Source of the DNA: an uncultured Fibrobacter sp.
GTDB taxonomy: Bacteria; Fibrobacterota; Fibrobacteria; Fibrobacterales; Fibrobacteraceae
Reading direction: 5' to 3'
Assembly: GCF_947166265.1 (NCBI RefSeq)
Contig: NZ_CAMVDO010000004.1
Span: 104,419-168,418, forward strand
DNA length: 64,000 bases
Part shown: positions 17,203 through 26,896 of the stretch, one piece after another
Position numbering within the stretch: the first letter of the stretch is position 1
How the letters are laid out: each line of letters starts with the position of its first letter
Notes under the pieces: model-generated
Databases searched by the model: none
Told to the model about the DNA's origin: nothing
What the model saw: the letters and a program-made list of their open reading frames with translations, nothing else
Made by a program: the position numbers and the translations under genes

Positions 17203-18288
17203 TTATTCGCCCATTTCGGCGAGATCTTCTTCGGCTTCCTTCAGGTCGTCGGCGTCCGGTCCGATAAAGTCTTCATCTTCTTCGTCCAGGGAGTCACCGT
17301 CCATGGAACCCAGCTGGTATTCCACCTTACGAGCTTCCTTGGACTGGCCGAGCTTCAGGATCGTGGCACATTCTTCGCAGAAACCAAGGTGCTTATCGAC
17401 CCAGAATTCCGGAGAGACCAGATTGCGGTTGCAGCGGGTGCACATCTGCGTTGCAGCTTCGCGTTCGAAAATGCGGTTCTGTTCTTCGAGTTCCTTAAGG
17501 ATACGCTCGGTCAATTCTTCCTGCGTTTCTTCGGCCAAGGAAGCCTTGTGGCGAATAGAAGACGTCGGCTTGACATCAACCTTGACGTCGCTCGACATTT
17601 TCTTCTTGTTGGAACGGTCTTCGGCTTCGTCCACCTTGGTGAACATGATGGTTTTCGAAAGCCTCTTCACGCCCTGGAGCAATACGGCATAATCGTAGTC
17701 TGCGCCCTTGCCCCTCTTTTCGGGACTAGGCTTTTCGACAGGAGGTTCCGGCTGCGGTTCCGGAGCAGCCTTTACAGGTTCCTGCTTCACCGGTTCCTTA
17801 ACAGGTTCCTTTACCGGCTTCTTTTCTTCCTTGTCTTCTTTCACCGGAGACTTCGTCGTGTTCTTTACCGAAGTCTTTTTCGGATCATCCTTCGTCACCT
17901 TTTTCGTATCCGAAGAGGCCTTGTCCACGGTCGGCTTTTTCGTGTCGTTCTTGGCGGACTTCGTTTCGCCCTTTCCCGTCGTCGGCTTTGCAGAAACCTT
18001 CGTTTCAGTCTTGTTCGACTTCGGTTCGGACTTTACGGCCTTCGTTTCCTTAACGGACTTTGAATCCTTCGTAGATTTAGAAGCAGCCTTAGTTTCTGCA
18101 GCAGGCTTTGCAGCAGACTTGGTTGTCTTGGATGCAGTAGGCTTTGCTGCCGTTTTGGGGGAGGAAGCCTTTGCAGCCGCAGCGGTTGCTGCGGTTTTCT
18201 TGGCCGAAGCCTTAGCCTCTGCCGGTTTTGCAGCCGTCTTTTTGGCGGTAGACTTCGTTTCCTTAGATGCGACTTTCTTAGAACTCAT
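17203..18288 (-). CDS. Histone-H1-like Lys/Ala-rich tail fused to C4 zinc-ribbon protein
   Basis: 361 aa. Residues 1-205 are almost only Lys, Ala, Thr, Ser, Pro and Glu, with many AAKP/KSAAK/PVKEPVK units, like histone H1 tails and bacterial AlgP/Hc1-type proteins. Residues about 210-260 are soluble. An acidic helix (EELTERILKELEEQNRIFERE) precedes CTRC-x17-CEEC near 283-306, the same C-x2-C-x17-C-x2-C spacing as the DksA zinc finger. The C-terminus is strongly acidic (DSLDEEDEDFIGPDADD). It could bind DNA through the tail and touch RNA polymerase or another partner through the zinc ribbon; this is inference. It lies 3 nt behind the cyclophilin gene, so the two are cotranscribed. Confidence 0.8.
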   Translation of the reverse strand: MSSKKVASKETKSTAKKTAAKPAEAKASAKKTAATAAAAKASSPKTAAKPTASKTTKSAAKPAAETKAASKSTKDSKSVKETKAVKSEPKSNKTETKVSAKPTTGKGETKSAKNDTKKPTVDKASSDTKKVTKDDPKKTSVKNTTKSPVKEDKEEKKPVKEPVKEPVKQEPVKAAPEPQPEPPVEKPSPEKRGKGADYDYAVLLQGVKRLSKTIMFTKVDEAEDRSNKKKMSSDVKVDVKPTSSIRHKASLAEETQEELTERILKELEEQNRIFEREAATQMCTRCNRNLVSPEFWVDKHLGFCEECATILKLGQSKEARKVEYQLGSMDGDSLDEEDEDFIGPDADDLKEAEEDLAEMGE

Positions 18289-18291
18289 AGG

Positions 18292-18852
18292 TTACTTCTT
18301 TTCCACAATAGAGATGTTGATAATAGGATCGTTCGGTTCAACACGGCACACAACGTCTTGCCCTTCGATAACTTTACCGAACACAGTATGCTTGCCGTCC
18401 AGGTGATGCTGGGGCGTCTGCGTAATAAAGAACTGCGAACCGTTCGTATTCGGGCCACGGTTGGCCATCGAAATCACACCGGCCTCATGCGTAAGTTTCG
18501 AAATTTCGTCGTCAATCGTGTAGCCGGGCCCGCCCCTGCCAGTCCCTTCGGGATCGCCGCCCTGGATCATGAAACCAGGAATCACGCGATGGAACAAAAG
18601 GCCATTATAGAAGCCCTTATTTGCAAGGTCCACAAAATTGGCGACCGTATTGGGTGCGGCCTTGAAATCCAGGTCAACGACGATTTTACCTTCGTGCGTT
18701 TCGATGATAGCCTGGATTTCCTTGATTTCGGAATAGTCCTTTTCGAAGACCTTGCCCTCGGCAAAACCGAAGCAGAAGAAACCGGATGCGAGAGCGACAA
18801 CAATGGCAATAAAGAACAATGGACGAAAACGGAAATTTTTCATAACAACCAT
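18292..18852 (-). CDS. Cyclophilin-type peptidyl-prolyl cis-trans isomerase, exported
   Basis: 186 aa: a hydrophobic N-terminal signal or anchor segment ([19 protein letters not shown]) and a cyclophilin domain of about 145 residues. Active-site features are [22 protein letters not shown] and the LDGKHTVFG loop. It should speed proline isomerisation during folding of exported proteins in the periplasm. An alternative start is the ATG three codons later (18843); neither has a clear ribosome site. Its partner downstream is the H1-like zinc-ribbon gene, an unexpected pairing of an exported and a cytoplasmic protein. Confidence 0.9.
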   Translation of the reverse strand: MVVMKNFRFRPLFFIAIVVALASGFFCFGFAEGKVFEKDYSEIKEIQAIIETHEGKIVVDLDFKAAPNTVANFVDLANKGFYNGLLFHRVIPGFMIQGGDPEGTGRGGPGYTIDDEISKLTHEAGVISMANRGPNTNGSQFFITQTPQHHLDGKHTVFGKVIEGQDVVCRVEPNDPIINISIVEKK

Positions 18853-18975
18853 AACTGATGGTGCACATCTTTGTTTTATATCGTTAATATAGCTTTTTTT
18901 GTCAAAGCCTATTCGCGCATTTTCTATATTTAGCCCGAAAAATAGCAGTATTCACCCGATAATTCTATCGCACCT

Positions 18976-20796
18976 ATGCCGCAAAACGACAATATCAGAA
19001 ATTTCAGCATTATCGCCCACATTGACCACGGTAAATCGACTCTTGCCGACCGCATGATTGAACTGACCAAAACCGTCGCCAAGAACGAAATGACAAACCA
19101 GCTCCTGGACGACATGGACCTTGAACGCGAACGCGGTATCACCATCAAGGCGCACGCCATCCGCATGGTTTACGAAAAGGACGGCAAGGAATATATCCTG
19201 AATATGATCGACACGCCGGGGCACGTGGACTTCACCTACGAAGTCAGCCGTTCATTGGCCGCTTGCGAAGGCGCGATTCTGGTGGTGGATGCCAGCCAGG
19301 GCATCGAAGCCCAGACGCTTTCGAACCTCTACCTCGCGCTCGAAAACGACTTGGAAATTATTCCGGTGCTCAACAAGGTGGACCTGCCGGGTGCACAGCC
19401 CGACCATGTGGCACAGCTCGTAGGCGACCTGCTCGGTTACGACCCGGAAAAGATTCCGCGCATTTCGGCAAAGACCGGCCTGAACGTAGACCAGGTGCTC
19501 GACAAGATTGTCGACGAAATCCCCGCCCCCAAGGGCGACAGCGGAAATCCGCTCAAGGCGTTGATTTTTGACTCCGTGTACGATTCCTACCGCGGCGTGA
19601 TCAACTATATCCGCGTAGTAGAAGGCTCTATCCGCGCCGGCATGAAAATCAAGATGATGAAGACCGGCGCCGAATACATGGTGACCGAAGTCGGCACCTT
19701 CAGCATGCGCCGCGACCCGCGCAACGAACTCACCGAAGGCATGGTGGGCTATGTACTTGCAAACGTGAAGACGATTAGCGACGTGAAAATCGGCGATACA
19801 CTCACCGATTCAGCGAACCCCGCCACCGAGCCGCTCCCGGGCTACAAGGATATTTTGCCGATGATCTATTCCGGCATCTACCCCATCAACCCGGAAGACT
19901 ACAAGGACTTGCGCGAGGCCTTGGAAAAGCTCCGCCTGAACGATTCCGCCTTGAGCTGGGAACCGGAAACCTCCGAAGCGCTCGGCTTTGGATTCCGCAC
20001 AGGGTTCCTCGGACTCTTGCACATGGAAATCGTGCAGGAACGCCTCGACCGCGAATTCAACGTCGACATCATCACAACCGTACCGAACGTGGAATACCAC
20101 GTGTACATGAGCGACGGCACGATGGTGAAAATCGAAAGCCCCTCGAAGCTCCCGGACGCAAGCCGTTACGACCACATCGAAGAACCTTACGTGAAGGCGC
20201 AGATCTTTACGCCCAAGGAATACGTGGGTGCGCTCATGACGCTCTGCGAAGAAAAGCGCGGCGAATTCGAGACCATGGAATACCTCGACGAAGAAAAGGT
20301 GATTCTCAAGTACAACCTGCCGCTCGCCGAAATCATGTTCGACTTCTACGACCGTCTGAAGTCGGTCAGCCGCGGCTACGCTGGCCTCGACTACGCCCCG
20401 AGCGAATACAGGCGCAACAACTTGGTGAAGCTCGACATCCTACTGAACGGCGACCCGGTGGACGCCTTCTCGGTGATTATCCACAAGGACAAGGCGCACA
20501 CCTACGCGAACGCCATCTGCGTAAAGCTCAAGGATCTGATTCCGCGCCAGCAGTTCGACGTGGCTATCCAGGGTGCCATTGGCGGAAAGATTATCAGCCG
20601 TTCTACGGTGAAGGCCGTGCGTAAGGATGTGCTTGCCAAGTGCTACGGCGGCGATATTACCCGTAAGCGCAAGCTCCTTGAAAAGCAGAAAGAAGGTAAG
20701 AAGCGCATGAAGAGCATCGGCTCCGTGGAAGTGCCGCAGAAGGCGTTCCTCGCCGTGCTTTCGCTTTCGGACAATTCCACGAGCAACGGAGACTAA
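18976..20796 (+). CDS. lepA: Elongation factor 4 (LepA)
   Basis: 606 aa, family-typical. GTPase motifs are [13 protein letters not shown] (G1), ERGITIKA (G2), DTPGHVDF (G3) and NKVDLPGA (G4). EF-G-like domains II, III and V follow, then the LepA-specific C-terminal domain ending with [19 protein letters not shown]. It is a ribosomal GTPase that promotes back-translocation or initiation-related remodelling. It is followed after 5 nt by a signal-peptidase-like gene, the same lepA-lepB order as in Escherichia coli. Confidence 0.97.
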   Translation: MPQNDNIRNFSIIAHIDHGKSTLADRMIELTKTVAKNEMTNQLLDDMDLERERGITIKAHAIRMVYEKDGKEYILNMIDTPGHVDFTYEVSRSLAACEGAILVVDASQGIEAQTLSNLYLALENDLEIIPVLNKVDLPGAQPDHVAQLVGDLLGYDPEKIPRISAKTGLNVDQVLDKIVDEIPAPKGDSGNPLKALIFDSVYDSYRGVINYIRVVEGSIRAGMKIKMMKTGAEYMVTEVGTFSMRRDPRNELTEGMVGYVLANVKTISDVKIGDTLTDSANPATEPLPGYKDILPMIYSGIYPINPEDYKDLREALEKLRLNDSALSWEPETSEALGFGFRTGFLGLLHMEIVQERLDREFNVDIITTVPNVEYHVYMSDGTMVKIESPSKLPDASRYDHIEEPYVKAQIFTPKEYVGALMTLCEEKRGEFETMEYLDEEKVILKYNLPLAEIMFDFYDRLKSVSRGYAGLDYAPSEYRRNNLVKLDILLNGDPVDAFSVIIHKDKAHTYANAICVKLKDLIPRQQFDVAIQGAIGGKIISRSTVKAVRKDVLAKCYGGDITRKRKLLEKQKEGKKRMKSIGSVEVPQKAFLAVLSLSDNSTSNGD

Positions 20797-20801
20797 GGCG
20801 A

Positions 20802-21947
20802 ATGTCAGGACTTTCAAGAAAGGTAAAAAGGCTTCAGCGGAAAAATTCGCAGAGCCATATCTTTCTGTTGTCCCTGATGCTTCTGTTTGCGGCAGGCATT
20901 GCGCTCGCCACTCGCCTGTACGCCATCGCTCCGGTGAAGATTATGGATGCTTCCATGACGCCAAAGTTCAAGGAACATTCTATTCACTGGATGTGCAAAC
21001 TGCCCCAGTGCCAATCTGGAATCAAGGAACAAGAAATCGTCTGGCTCACGCTCAAAAGCGGCGAAACCATGGTCCGCAAGGTACTCGCCATGCCGGGCGA
21101 TTCTATCGAAATTTCGGACAAGGGAATCGTCCGTACCCCCTACCGCAATTTCAAGTGGAAAGACGAGGACGCCTTTATCCAAAGCAAAAAAATCTACATT
21201 CCCAAAGCGGGAGACACCCTTTATTTTGACAAATTAAATGACATCGAACAAGATTACGCTATCGCCTACCTGCATACGCACGGTCACAAGATTGCAGTAA
21301 AGTCGAGCCTGTGGCAAGGGGACCGCGAAATCAACATCGACCGCGTGGGTGCCACCAAGATCGCTAACCGTCAGGTAAGCCTCAAGGAAGTCGACTTTTT
21401 GCCGTGGCAGGACCGCTACCTGATTGAACTGCAGATTCGTCAAAGCGAACCCGGCAACGCCCCCATCACAATCAAAAGGGAACTGTTCCGCCTTAAGCCC
21501 GATCAAATCGAGCTTACTCCGCCGCCACCCTTAGATACAAACGAGGCAGAAACGGCGGCCTCCGATTCTGCAACTAAAGCGCCTGCCAAAACTGTTAAAG
21601 TCCCTAAAGACTCAACCGTCAAGGATACTGTTGCCGCCAAGGATACAGCAGCAAACGTAGCCAAAAAGGTTACCGAACCGAAACCCGAAAAATTCCTCGA
21701 AGAACCGCTCAACAAGATTGTGATTGACAAGGACTGTTTCTACGTTATCTGCCTCAAGGGTTCGAACTGCCCCGATTCCCGCGAATTCGGATACTTTACG
21801 CAGGACGATTTCATCGGGCGTTACTTGGAATGGCCGGACCGCATTAAGGACAAGGTTGTAGTTCCCGCAAAGAAATTCCTCGACAAGGCCGTCGACTTCG
21901 CCCTTTCGCTCCTTGCAACGGAAGAAGAAAGCCCTGAAGCTAATTAA
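20802..21947 (+). CDS. Signal peptidase I-like (S26) membrane protein with unusual insert and changed lysine site
   Basis: 381 aa. One N-terminal membrane segment (about 20-42) is followed by DASMTPKF with Ser51 in the place of the catalytic serine. The box that normally reads K-R-x-x-x-x-PGD reads V-Arg92-Lys93-VLAMPGD, so the general-base lysine position is Arg with Lys next to it. Box E is recognisable late (SREFGYFTQDDFIGR). Between them lies a low-complexity Thr/Ala/Lys/Pro/Asp-rich insert (about 245-300). The location right after lepA supports the type I signal peptidase assignment. Whether it is catalytic is open. Confidence 0.72.
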   Translation: MSGLSRKVKRLQRKNSQSHIFLLSLMLLFAAGIALATRLYAIAPVKIMDASMTPKFKEHSIHWMCKLPQCQSGIKEQEIVWLTLKSGETMVRKVLAMPGDSIEISDKGIVRTPYRNFKWKDEDAFIQSKKIYIPKAGDTLYFDKLNDIEQDYAIAYLHTHGHKIAVKSSLWQGDREINIDRVGATKIANRQVSLKEVDFLPWQDRYLIELQIRQSEPGNAPITIKRELFRLKPDQIELTPPPPLDTNEAETAASDSATKAPAKTVKVPKDSTVKDTVAAKDTAANVAKKVTEPKPEKFLEEPLNKIVIDKDCFYVICLKGSNCPDSREFGYFTQDDFIGRYLEWPDRIKDKVVVPAKKFLDKAVDFALSLLATEEESPEAN

Positions 21948-22279
21948 AAATGAGGCTGTCTCCTGGAGCACAGCGACGGGATCCAGAAGGGCATTCTATA
22001 ATGGATCTTCCCCATTCGGGGATCATGCGCACTAAGGCAACAAAAGCATATAAGGCGAACGCCGCGACAGAATGTTTACATTCTGGCATGGTTGAGCCGA
22101 AATTGCGGACGCCAAAGGCGTCCACTTGCCAAGTGCTGTCCGACCTCCCTTCGGTCGAGGACGACTCTAGTAAAAAAAGAGCTGTAAGTTTCATCTTACA
22201 GCTCTTTTTTTGTACAGGCCTCGTCGCACAAATCGGCGGCGAAGCCGTGATTATATACCTATAATCTGATACCAGGAAC
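21948..22279. repeat. 332-nt gene-free region with repeat and mini-hairpins
   Basis: Contains a word shared with 36886-36920 (CCTGGAG...CACAGCGAC...GGGATCCAG), then several short perfect hairpins: GATCCCC-like around 22012, GGACGCC-AAA-GGCGTCC at 22107-22123 and CCTC/GAGG around 22144-22160. A 104-codon open frame crosses it but has no ribosome site and is built from these repeats. I see no gene. Confidence 0.65.
22172..22211. terminator. Bidirectional terminator
   Basis: Near-perfect 17-bp stem AAAAAAAGAGCTGTAAG (22172-22188) / CTTACAGCTCTTTTTTT (22195-22211), loop TTTCAT. It lies between the convergent signal-peptidase-like and DUF1015 genes. Confidence 0.92.
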
Positions 22280-24121
22280 TTAGTCCAGCGAGTGAACCAG
22301 CAGACCGTCGCGGAGCTTGGGTTCAAACCAGGTGCTCTTCGGCGGCATGATTTCGCCAGCATCGGCGATGTTCATCAGCTGATCGAGAGTCGTCGGGTAC
22401 ATGGCAAAGGCGCAGGCGCATTCACCGCTGTCAACGCGCTTCACGAGTTCGCCGAGACCGCGAATGCCACCGACGAAGTCGATACGCTTGGAAGTACGCG
22501 GGTCGTCGATGTCGAAGAGCGGCTTCAAGATAAGCTTCTGGAGGAGAGCCACATCGAGGCTATCCACCGGGCCCAAGTTCTGGAGATATTCTGCCTTGAA
22601 CGTGCAAGCGTACCACTTGCCGCCCATGTAGAAATTCACCTGGTTCTGCTTAGCGGGGCTCTGCATCTTGTCGAGAGCCACGATGTCGAACACCTTCTTC
22701 ATTTCGTCCATGAGCTGTTCCGGAGTACGGCCATTCAGGTCCTTGAGTACGCGGTTGTAGTCAAGAATCTTGAGCTGGGTGCTCGGGAAAAGGATGGCGA
22801 GGTAACGGTTGTATTCTTCGTCACCGGTGTTGTTCGGGTTCTGTTCAGCGCGGAAGCTTGCGGCGCGAGCACCGGCAGCACTGCGGTGGTGACCGTCGGC
22901 GATGTAGCTCACCGGAACGGCTTCGAAAGACTTGCGGATGGCTTCGATTTCAGCGTCATCGTCAATCACCCAAACCGTGTGGCCAAAGCCGTCGCCCTTG
23001 CTTACAAAGTCATAGACGGGCTTACGCTTGGTAACGGCACCAAACACGTCAAACTGACCCTGATCGCGGTAGGTCAGGAACACCGGACCGGTGTTAGCGT
23101 TGGTGGCAAGCACATGGCGGAGTCTGTCTTCTTCCTTGTCGGCGCGGGTCAGTTCGTGCTTCTTGATAATGCCGTTGAAGTAGTCGGCAGCGGGCACGCA
23201 GCAAACGAGACCGTACTGTTCGCGACCGTTCATGGTCTGGCGATAAACGTAGAGGCAAGGCTTCTTGTCGTAAGCGATCACGCCGTCGGCAATCATCTTG
23301 TCGAGGTTTTCGCGGGCATGAGCGTACACCTTCGGGTCGTATGCATCGAGTTCATCGGGCAATTCCAGCTCGGCGCGGGTCACGCGCAGATAGGAATGAG
23401 GAAGCCCTTCGGCCATGGCCTTAGCTTCGGCGCGGTTCATCACGTCGTACGGGAGGGCAGAAATCGTTTCGGCTTCGGCCGGGTTCACCGGGCGCAAGGC
23501 CTTGAACGGATAGATGTGCATCATAGGGTGTTTTCCTTTGTGTGCTTCTTTAATTAAAGCTTCGTCTTCAGCAATCAAGCTCTGGATGTAGCCGGTTTTC
23601 GCCTCCATCCACTTTTTCTTGCGATAATTTACAATAAAATAGGCCAGGAAAAAAAAGATTGCACCGCCAATGGCAGCCACAATCGTAATTCCCACCATAA
23701 AAGCCGCCAAGTGCCCAGCGGCATCGTGCCACAAGTGCGAAACCAAGGAGAAGCAGTTCTTAAAAGAAAGCCCCTCAAATTCCTCAAGAAAATCAAAATT
23801 GATTTTTTCGGGATTCAACAGCCAGCAACCGATGGCATATCCTGACGGGTAAAAGAAACCGAACTGAGTGAGCGGGTTCGCCACGAAAGAGGCCACAATC
23901 CCCGGCACCTTCGGGAGTCTGAACAAGGCGCAGAACGCAACCGTCAGAATAATAGCTACACCAATAGTCGGCCAAATGCCAATAAACACGCCCGCCGCCA
24001 CGGACCATGCCACCTTGAGCGCATCCTGACGCTTGGGGAACATGCGGTTATAATATATACGACTGAGTCTCTTGTACTTAGACTCCGAGCGGTCAATAGG
24101 TTTATGTTTGAATCGAATCAT
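22280..24121 (-). CDS. DUF2062 membrane domain fused to DUF1015 domain
   Basis: I take the ATG at 24121 as start (613 aa); a TTG at 24184 overlapping the previous stop would add 21 residues. Residues 1-190 form a DUF2062-type domain (MFPKRQDALKVAWSVAAGVFIGIWP, FVANPLTQ) with three or four membrane segments. After a short basic linker, residues about 200-613 form a DUF1015 domain (ALRPVNP, IADGHHRSAAG, DFVGGIRG). The DUF1015 part could also be made separately from ATG codons at 23524/23521, which have AAAGGA 9-10 nt upstream. DUF1015 proteins are cytosolic and of uncertain function, often near serine metabolism genes in other bacteria. Neither function nor the reason for the fusion is known to me. 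Confidence 0.8.
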   Translation of the reverse strand: MIRFKHKPIDRSESKYKRLSRIYYNRMFPKRQDALKVAWSVAAGVFIGIWPTIGVAIILTVAFCALFRLPKVPGIVASFVANPLTQFGFFYPSGYAIGCWLLNPEKINFDFLEEFEGLSFKNCFSLVSHLWHDAAGHLAAFMVGITIVAAIGGAIFFFLAYFIVNYRKKKWMEAKTGYIQSLIAEDEALIKEAHKGKHPMMHIYPFKALRPVNPAEAETISALPYDVMNRAEAKAMAEGLPHSYLRVTRAELELPDELDAYDPKVYAHARENLDKMIADGVIAYDKKPCLYVYRQTMNGREQYGLVCCVPAADYFNGIIKKHELTRADKEEDRLRHVLATNANTGPVFLTYRDQGQFDVFGAVTKRKPVYDFVSKGDGFGHTVWVIDDDAEIEAIRKSFEAVPVSYIADGHHRSAAGARAASFRAEQNPNNTGDEEYNRYLAILFPSTQLKILDYNRVLKDLNGRTPEQLMDEMKKVFDIVALDKMQSPAKQNQVNFYMGGKWYACTFKAEYLQNLGPVDSLDVALLQKLILKPLFDIDDPRTSKRIDFVGGIRGLGELVKRVDSGECACAFAMYPTTLDQLMNIADAGEIMPPKSTWFEPKLRDGLLVHSLD

Positions 24122-24180
24122 TTCGCGCCCAAATGTAGCAAAGTTTACAAAGCAAATGATGGGTGACGAGATAAAAACGG

Positions 24181-26850
24181 TCAATCAGAGTCCTTGACGC
24201 ATCGGACGGAATTATTATTTGTTTTATAAACAGCATACGGATTAATTCCAAACCAGTCTGTATCCATTATCACATAGCTAGCGTAGTATTCCGGTGAGCA
24301 TGTGAAATCGAAACTAGAACTATAATCAAAATCAGAATATTTTTTTGTCAATTCCGAAGCAGCCCAAAAAACAATAGAAAAAAATTGATTTTCTCCTTGA
24401 TTATAAGCAGGATGATTCTTCAAATATTCTTCGACATTATTAGGAATCGCAGAAAAGCCGTAATCATCCGTTGAACCAGTCCAGTGGAGGTTGCCCTTTA
24501 GCTCTAGGGATATGGCAGAACCGCCTACAGCATCGTACAATGCCTGCCATTCCAGCGAATCCGGCAAATGCCAACCCTTCGGACAAACCCCACGAACAGG
24601 GTAAACCGGTGTGCAAGTTTTACCATTTCCACATCCTTCTCCATTTGTTGAATATATGCCGGCGCTATCCATTGCCGCACCCCATTGGTAAAAACGACCG
24701 TACCTCGAGCAATCTTCGTTATTTTGAAGACTATATGTTCTTAAATCAGCTATATCATCATCTTTTTCAAAATTACAAACATTACCATAAGAAACACCAT
24801 CCACCTTATAATCAAAATTCAAGTTTTCGGCCATCCAGGTTTGGGTCCCAATTTTGATGGTATAATACTTTTTCCCATCGCGGTCATCGGTCAAAGTCCC
24901 AAATTTTGATTCATCTCTTTGAATAGAAACTTCCGGCGAAATCACGCCTTCAGATTCACACAGGTACCCATATTCCCCAAACTCCGACTCAGCCACTTTT
25001 GTTACAAACTTCCCCTTGTTGTATGACGTACATCCCAAACCAAATTCAATTTCAGTACTATTTGCATACCTTAAAGTATCAGCGTCCCAGACCATTTTCT
25101 CTCCCGTAACAGGTCCGTTCAACAAAGAACCATCCTTTGTATTTTTCGGTTTCCAGCCGTATCTATCTTTTTCAATATTAGTTGCAAAACGCCACCTGGC
25201 ACTGTCGGCATCCACGCAGATAAAACGGATTTTACCATCAACACTTTTACCACCAACACGTGTCGTATCGGTATAACTCTTTGCGTAATATCTCGAATTT
25301 GCATTCGTCACATGCTTGACCATTCCAACGGGGACACTGTCGCTGCCACACACACCGAGCCCCAATTCAATGCCATAGAATTGTCTAACATACTTTTCAA
25401 AAGCAGGGACATTGCCACCGCCAAGTCCCCAACCGGTCACATAGCTACGGATTCGCGCCAGCATTCCATCCGCCGAAATATTCCAGTCGGCAATTGCCGC
25501 CTTGGTTGCAGCAGCAGAGTCTTCATTCCACAGGCCATCCTTCTCCATGTCGCTCGAAATTTCCGTCAATAGCACTGAAAGCGCGGTCTCGTCGTCAGCC
25601 CCCTGCAAAAGAATCGATATCGCAAGTAGCGCGGCATCCGCATCGGTCTTGCCGAACACGTCCAAGTCCTCGGATTCACTCTTGAAGCCCGACGCGTCGA
25701 TATGGAACTGCTTGAAGATTTCCGCCTGCGCCTGTTTCTTTGCCGCACGGACAGTCATCCCCTTCTTTGTCACCAGGTAGAACACGCGGTCCTTTTCCAG
25801 ATGCGTAAGCAGGTTCACGTTTGCGGACTTGTGCATTAGCATATTCGTGTACGCCTGCAACTTGATATTCGTCGAGGTCGGTTTTCCCGTCACCTCGTTC
25901 CTGTACTTACCATCTACCACAATTAAAGCATATTGGCTGACGAGATCGCGCGACTGGAACGTGTAGCGGCCATCATCGCTTGTAATGACACTCGTAAAGT
26001 TGCCGTTCGTCTGCTTAAGCGTACGACCGTCGGAAAGTTCATAAAGGTAAACCGAAGACCCCTTGAGGAAAGGTCCCTTCTGCGAGAAACCAGTCAATGT
26101 GTCGAGAGAAATCGCAATCTTTTCGGAATCAAGTTCCAATGTATCAACAATACCAGAACTACCCTTACCGCCCAAATTCAAAACAACGGACTTTTCACCG
26201 CACTTGATAGTCACTGTGGAATCAGTCTGCCCTGCAATAGAACAGCTGGCGCCATCCTTACCAGAATCACCCTTATCCCCAGGTTCTCCTTTATCACCAG
26301 TATCCCCTTTTTCACCTTGCTTACCGGTTTTACCCTGAATACCTTGTTCTCCCTTTTCGCCCTGTAGCCCCTGCTCGCCAGCATCGCCCTTGTCTCCTTT
26401 TTCACCTTGGACACCCTGTTCGCCTTGAATGCCCCGCTCGCCTTGAACACCTTGTTCACCAGCATCGCCCTTATCACCCTTGGCTCCGTTCAGGACCACA
26501 CCGATAGAATCGCCGTTGCAGATGATCTTTAAGCCGCTCTTGTCCTTGAGTTCCTTGGTCGTGCAGGAGAATTCGTTGTCGGAGGAATCCTTCGCAACCG
26601 TCGCAAACCACTTGCCATCAACGCACACGCGAACCGACGTTTCACCCTTCACCAGCGCTAGTTCACCTTCGTTGTCCTTGGTGCACTTCGGCAAATCCTT
26701 CACCGAGGAAACCACCTCCATACCTATCTGGTTAATCTGGGTAATGTTTTCAGTTGTCCCCTGCTCACCGCAAGCGGCAAGGAGGATTCCAACAAGGACG
26801 GAAGCAAAGCCCAAAGACTTTACGGCAAAGGATGTCTTAGATATTTTCAT
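24181..26850 (-). CDS. FISUMP-domain lipoprotein (paralog 2)
   Basis: The start is the ATG at 26850 (889 aa); an upstream in-frame extension runs across the divergent greB gene and is rejected. Lipobox LAAC, Cys27. The head is GTTENITQINQIGMEVVSS, then 27 collagen-like triplets (DNA about 26240-26490), joint longest in the window. The middle domain is of the GFSQKGPFLKGSSVYLYE type. Two WR-AT-EKD modules (RWRFATNIEKDRYGW and a shorter one) follow. The C-terminal FISUMP domain has MAENLNFD and CPKGWHLPDSLEWQAL. Stop overlaps the possible TTG start of the next gene. No ribosome site; a TAAATT box lies 7 nt before the ATG. Confidence 0.9.
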   Translation of the reverse strand: MKISKTSFAVKSLGFASVLVGILLAACGEQGTTENITQINQIGMEVVSSVKDLPKCTKDNEGELALVKGETSVRVCVDGKWFATVAKDSSDNEFSCTTKELKDKSGLKIICNGDSIGVVLNGAKGDKGDAGEQGVQGERGIQGEQGVQGEKGDKGDAGEQGLQGEKGEQGIQGKTGKQGEKGDTGDKGEPGDKGDSGKDGASCSIAGQTDSTVTIKCGEKSVVLNLGGKGSSGIVDTLELDSEKIAISLDTLTGFSQKGPFLKGSSVYLYELSDGRTLKQTNGNFTSVITSDDGRYTFQSRDLVSQYALIVVDGKYRNEVTGKPTSTNIKLQAYTNMLMHKSANVNLLTHLEKDRVFYLVTKKGMTVRAAKKQAQAEIFKQFHIDASGFKSESEDLDVFGKTDADAALLAISILLQGADDETALSVLLTEISSDMEKDGLWNEDSAAATKAAIADWNISADGMLARIRSYVTGWGLGGGNVPAFEKYVRQFYGIELGLGVCGSDSVPVGMVKHVTNANSRYYAKSYTDTTRVGGKSVDGKIRFICVDADSARWRFATNIEKDRYGWKPKNTKDGSLLNGPVTGEKMVWDADTLRYANSTEIEFGLGCTSYNKGKFVTKVAESEFGEYGYLCESEGVISPEVSIQRDESKFGTLTDDRDGKKYYTIKIGTQTWMAENLNFDYKVDGVSYGNVCNFEKDDDIADLRTYSLQNNEDCSRYGRFYQWGAAMDSAGIYSTNGEGCGNGKTCTPVYPVRGVCPKGWHLPDSLEWQALYDAVGGSAISLELKGNLHWTGSTDDYGFSAIPNNVEEYLKNHPAYNQGENQFFSIVFWAASELTKKYSDFDYSSSFDFTCSPEYYASYVIMDTDWFGINPYAVYKTNNNSVRCVKDSD

Positions 26851-26857
26851 AATAAAA

Positions 26858-26863
26858 AATTTA
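26858..26863 (-). promoter_or_regulatory. TAAATT box 7 nt before FISUMP ATG
   Basis: On the minus strand TAAATT-TTTTATT-ATG. There is no ribosome site between the box and the start, so a leaderless transcript is predicted. It faces the equally spaced greB box 20 bp away. Confidence 0.45.
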
Positions 26864-26883
26864 GCAAAAAACACTATTTTTTC

Positions 26884-26889
26884 TAAATT
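26884..26889 (+). promoter_or_regulatory. TAAATT box 7 nt before greB ATG
   Basis: TAAATT-TAATTCC-ATG at 26884-26899, no ribosome site. It is back to back with the FISUMP promoter at 26858-26863. Confidence 0.45.
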
Positions 26890-26896
26890 TAATTCC

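Noticed and set aside
21950..22264. 104-codon frame behind the signal-peptidase-like gene
   Set aside because: Made of intergenic repeats and the terminator hairpin; no ribosome site.
22292..23557. 421-codon open frame antisense to the DUF1015 domain
   Set aside because: Mirror of the codon bias of the real gene; DUF1015 motifs are on the minus strand.
26240..26490. Tandem repeat resembling a CRISPR or satellite
   Set aside because: It is the collagen-like G-x-y coding tract; units are 9 nt or multiples and there are no spacers.
26480..26896. N-terminal extension of GreB across the FISUMP gene
   Set aside because: The extension is antisense to the collagen-like and head segments of FISUMP paralog 2; GreB homology begins at the ATG at 26897.
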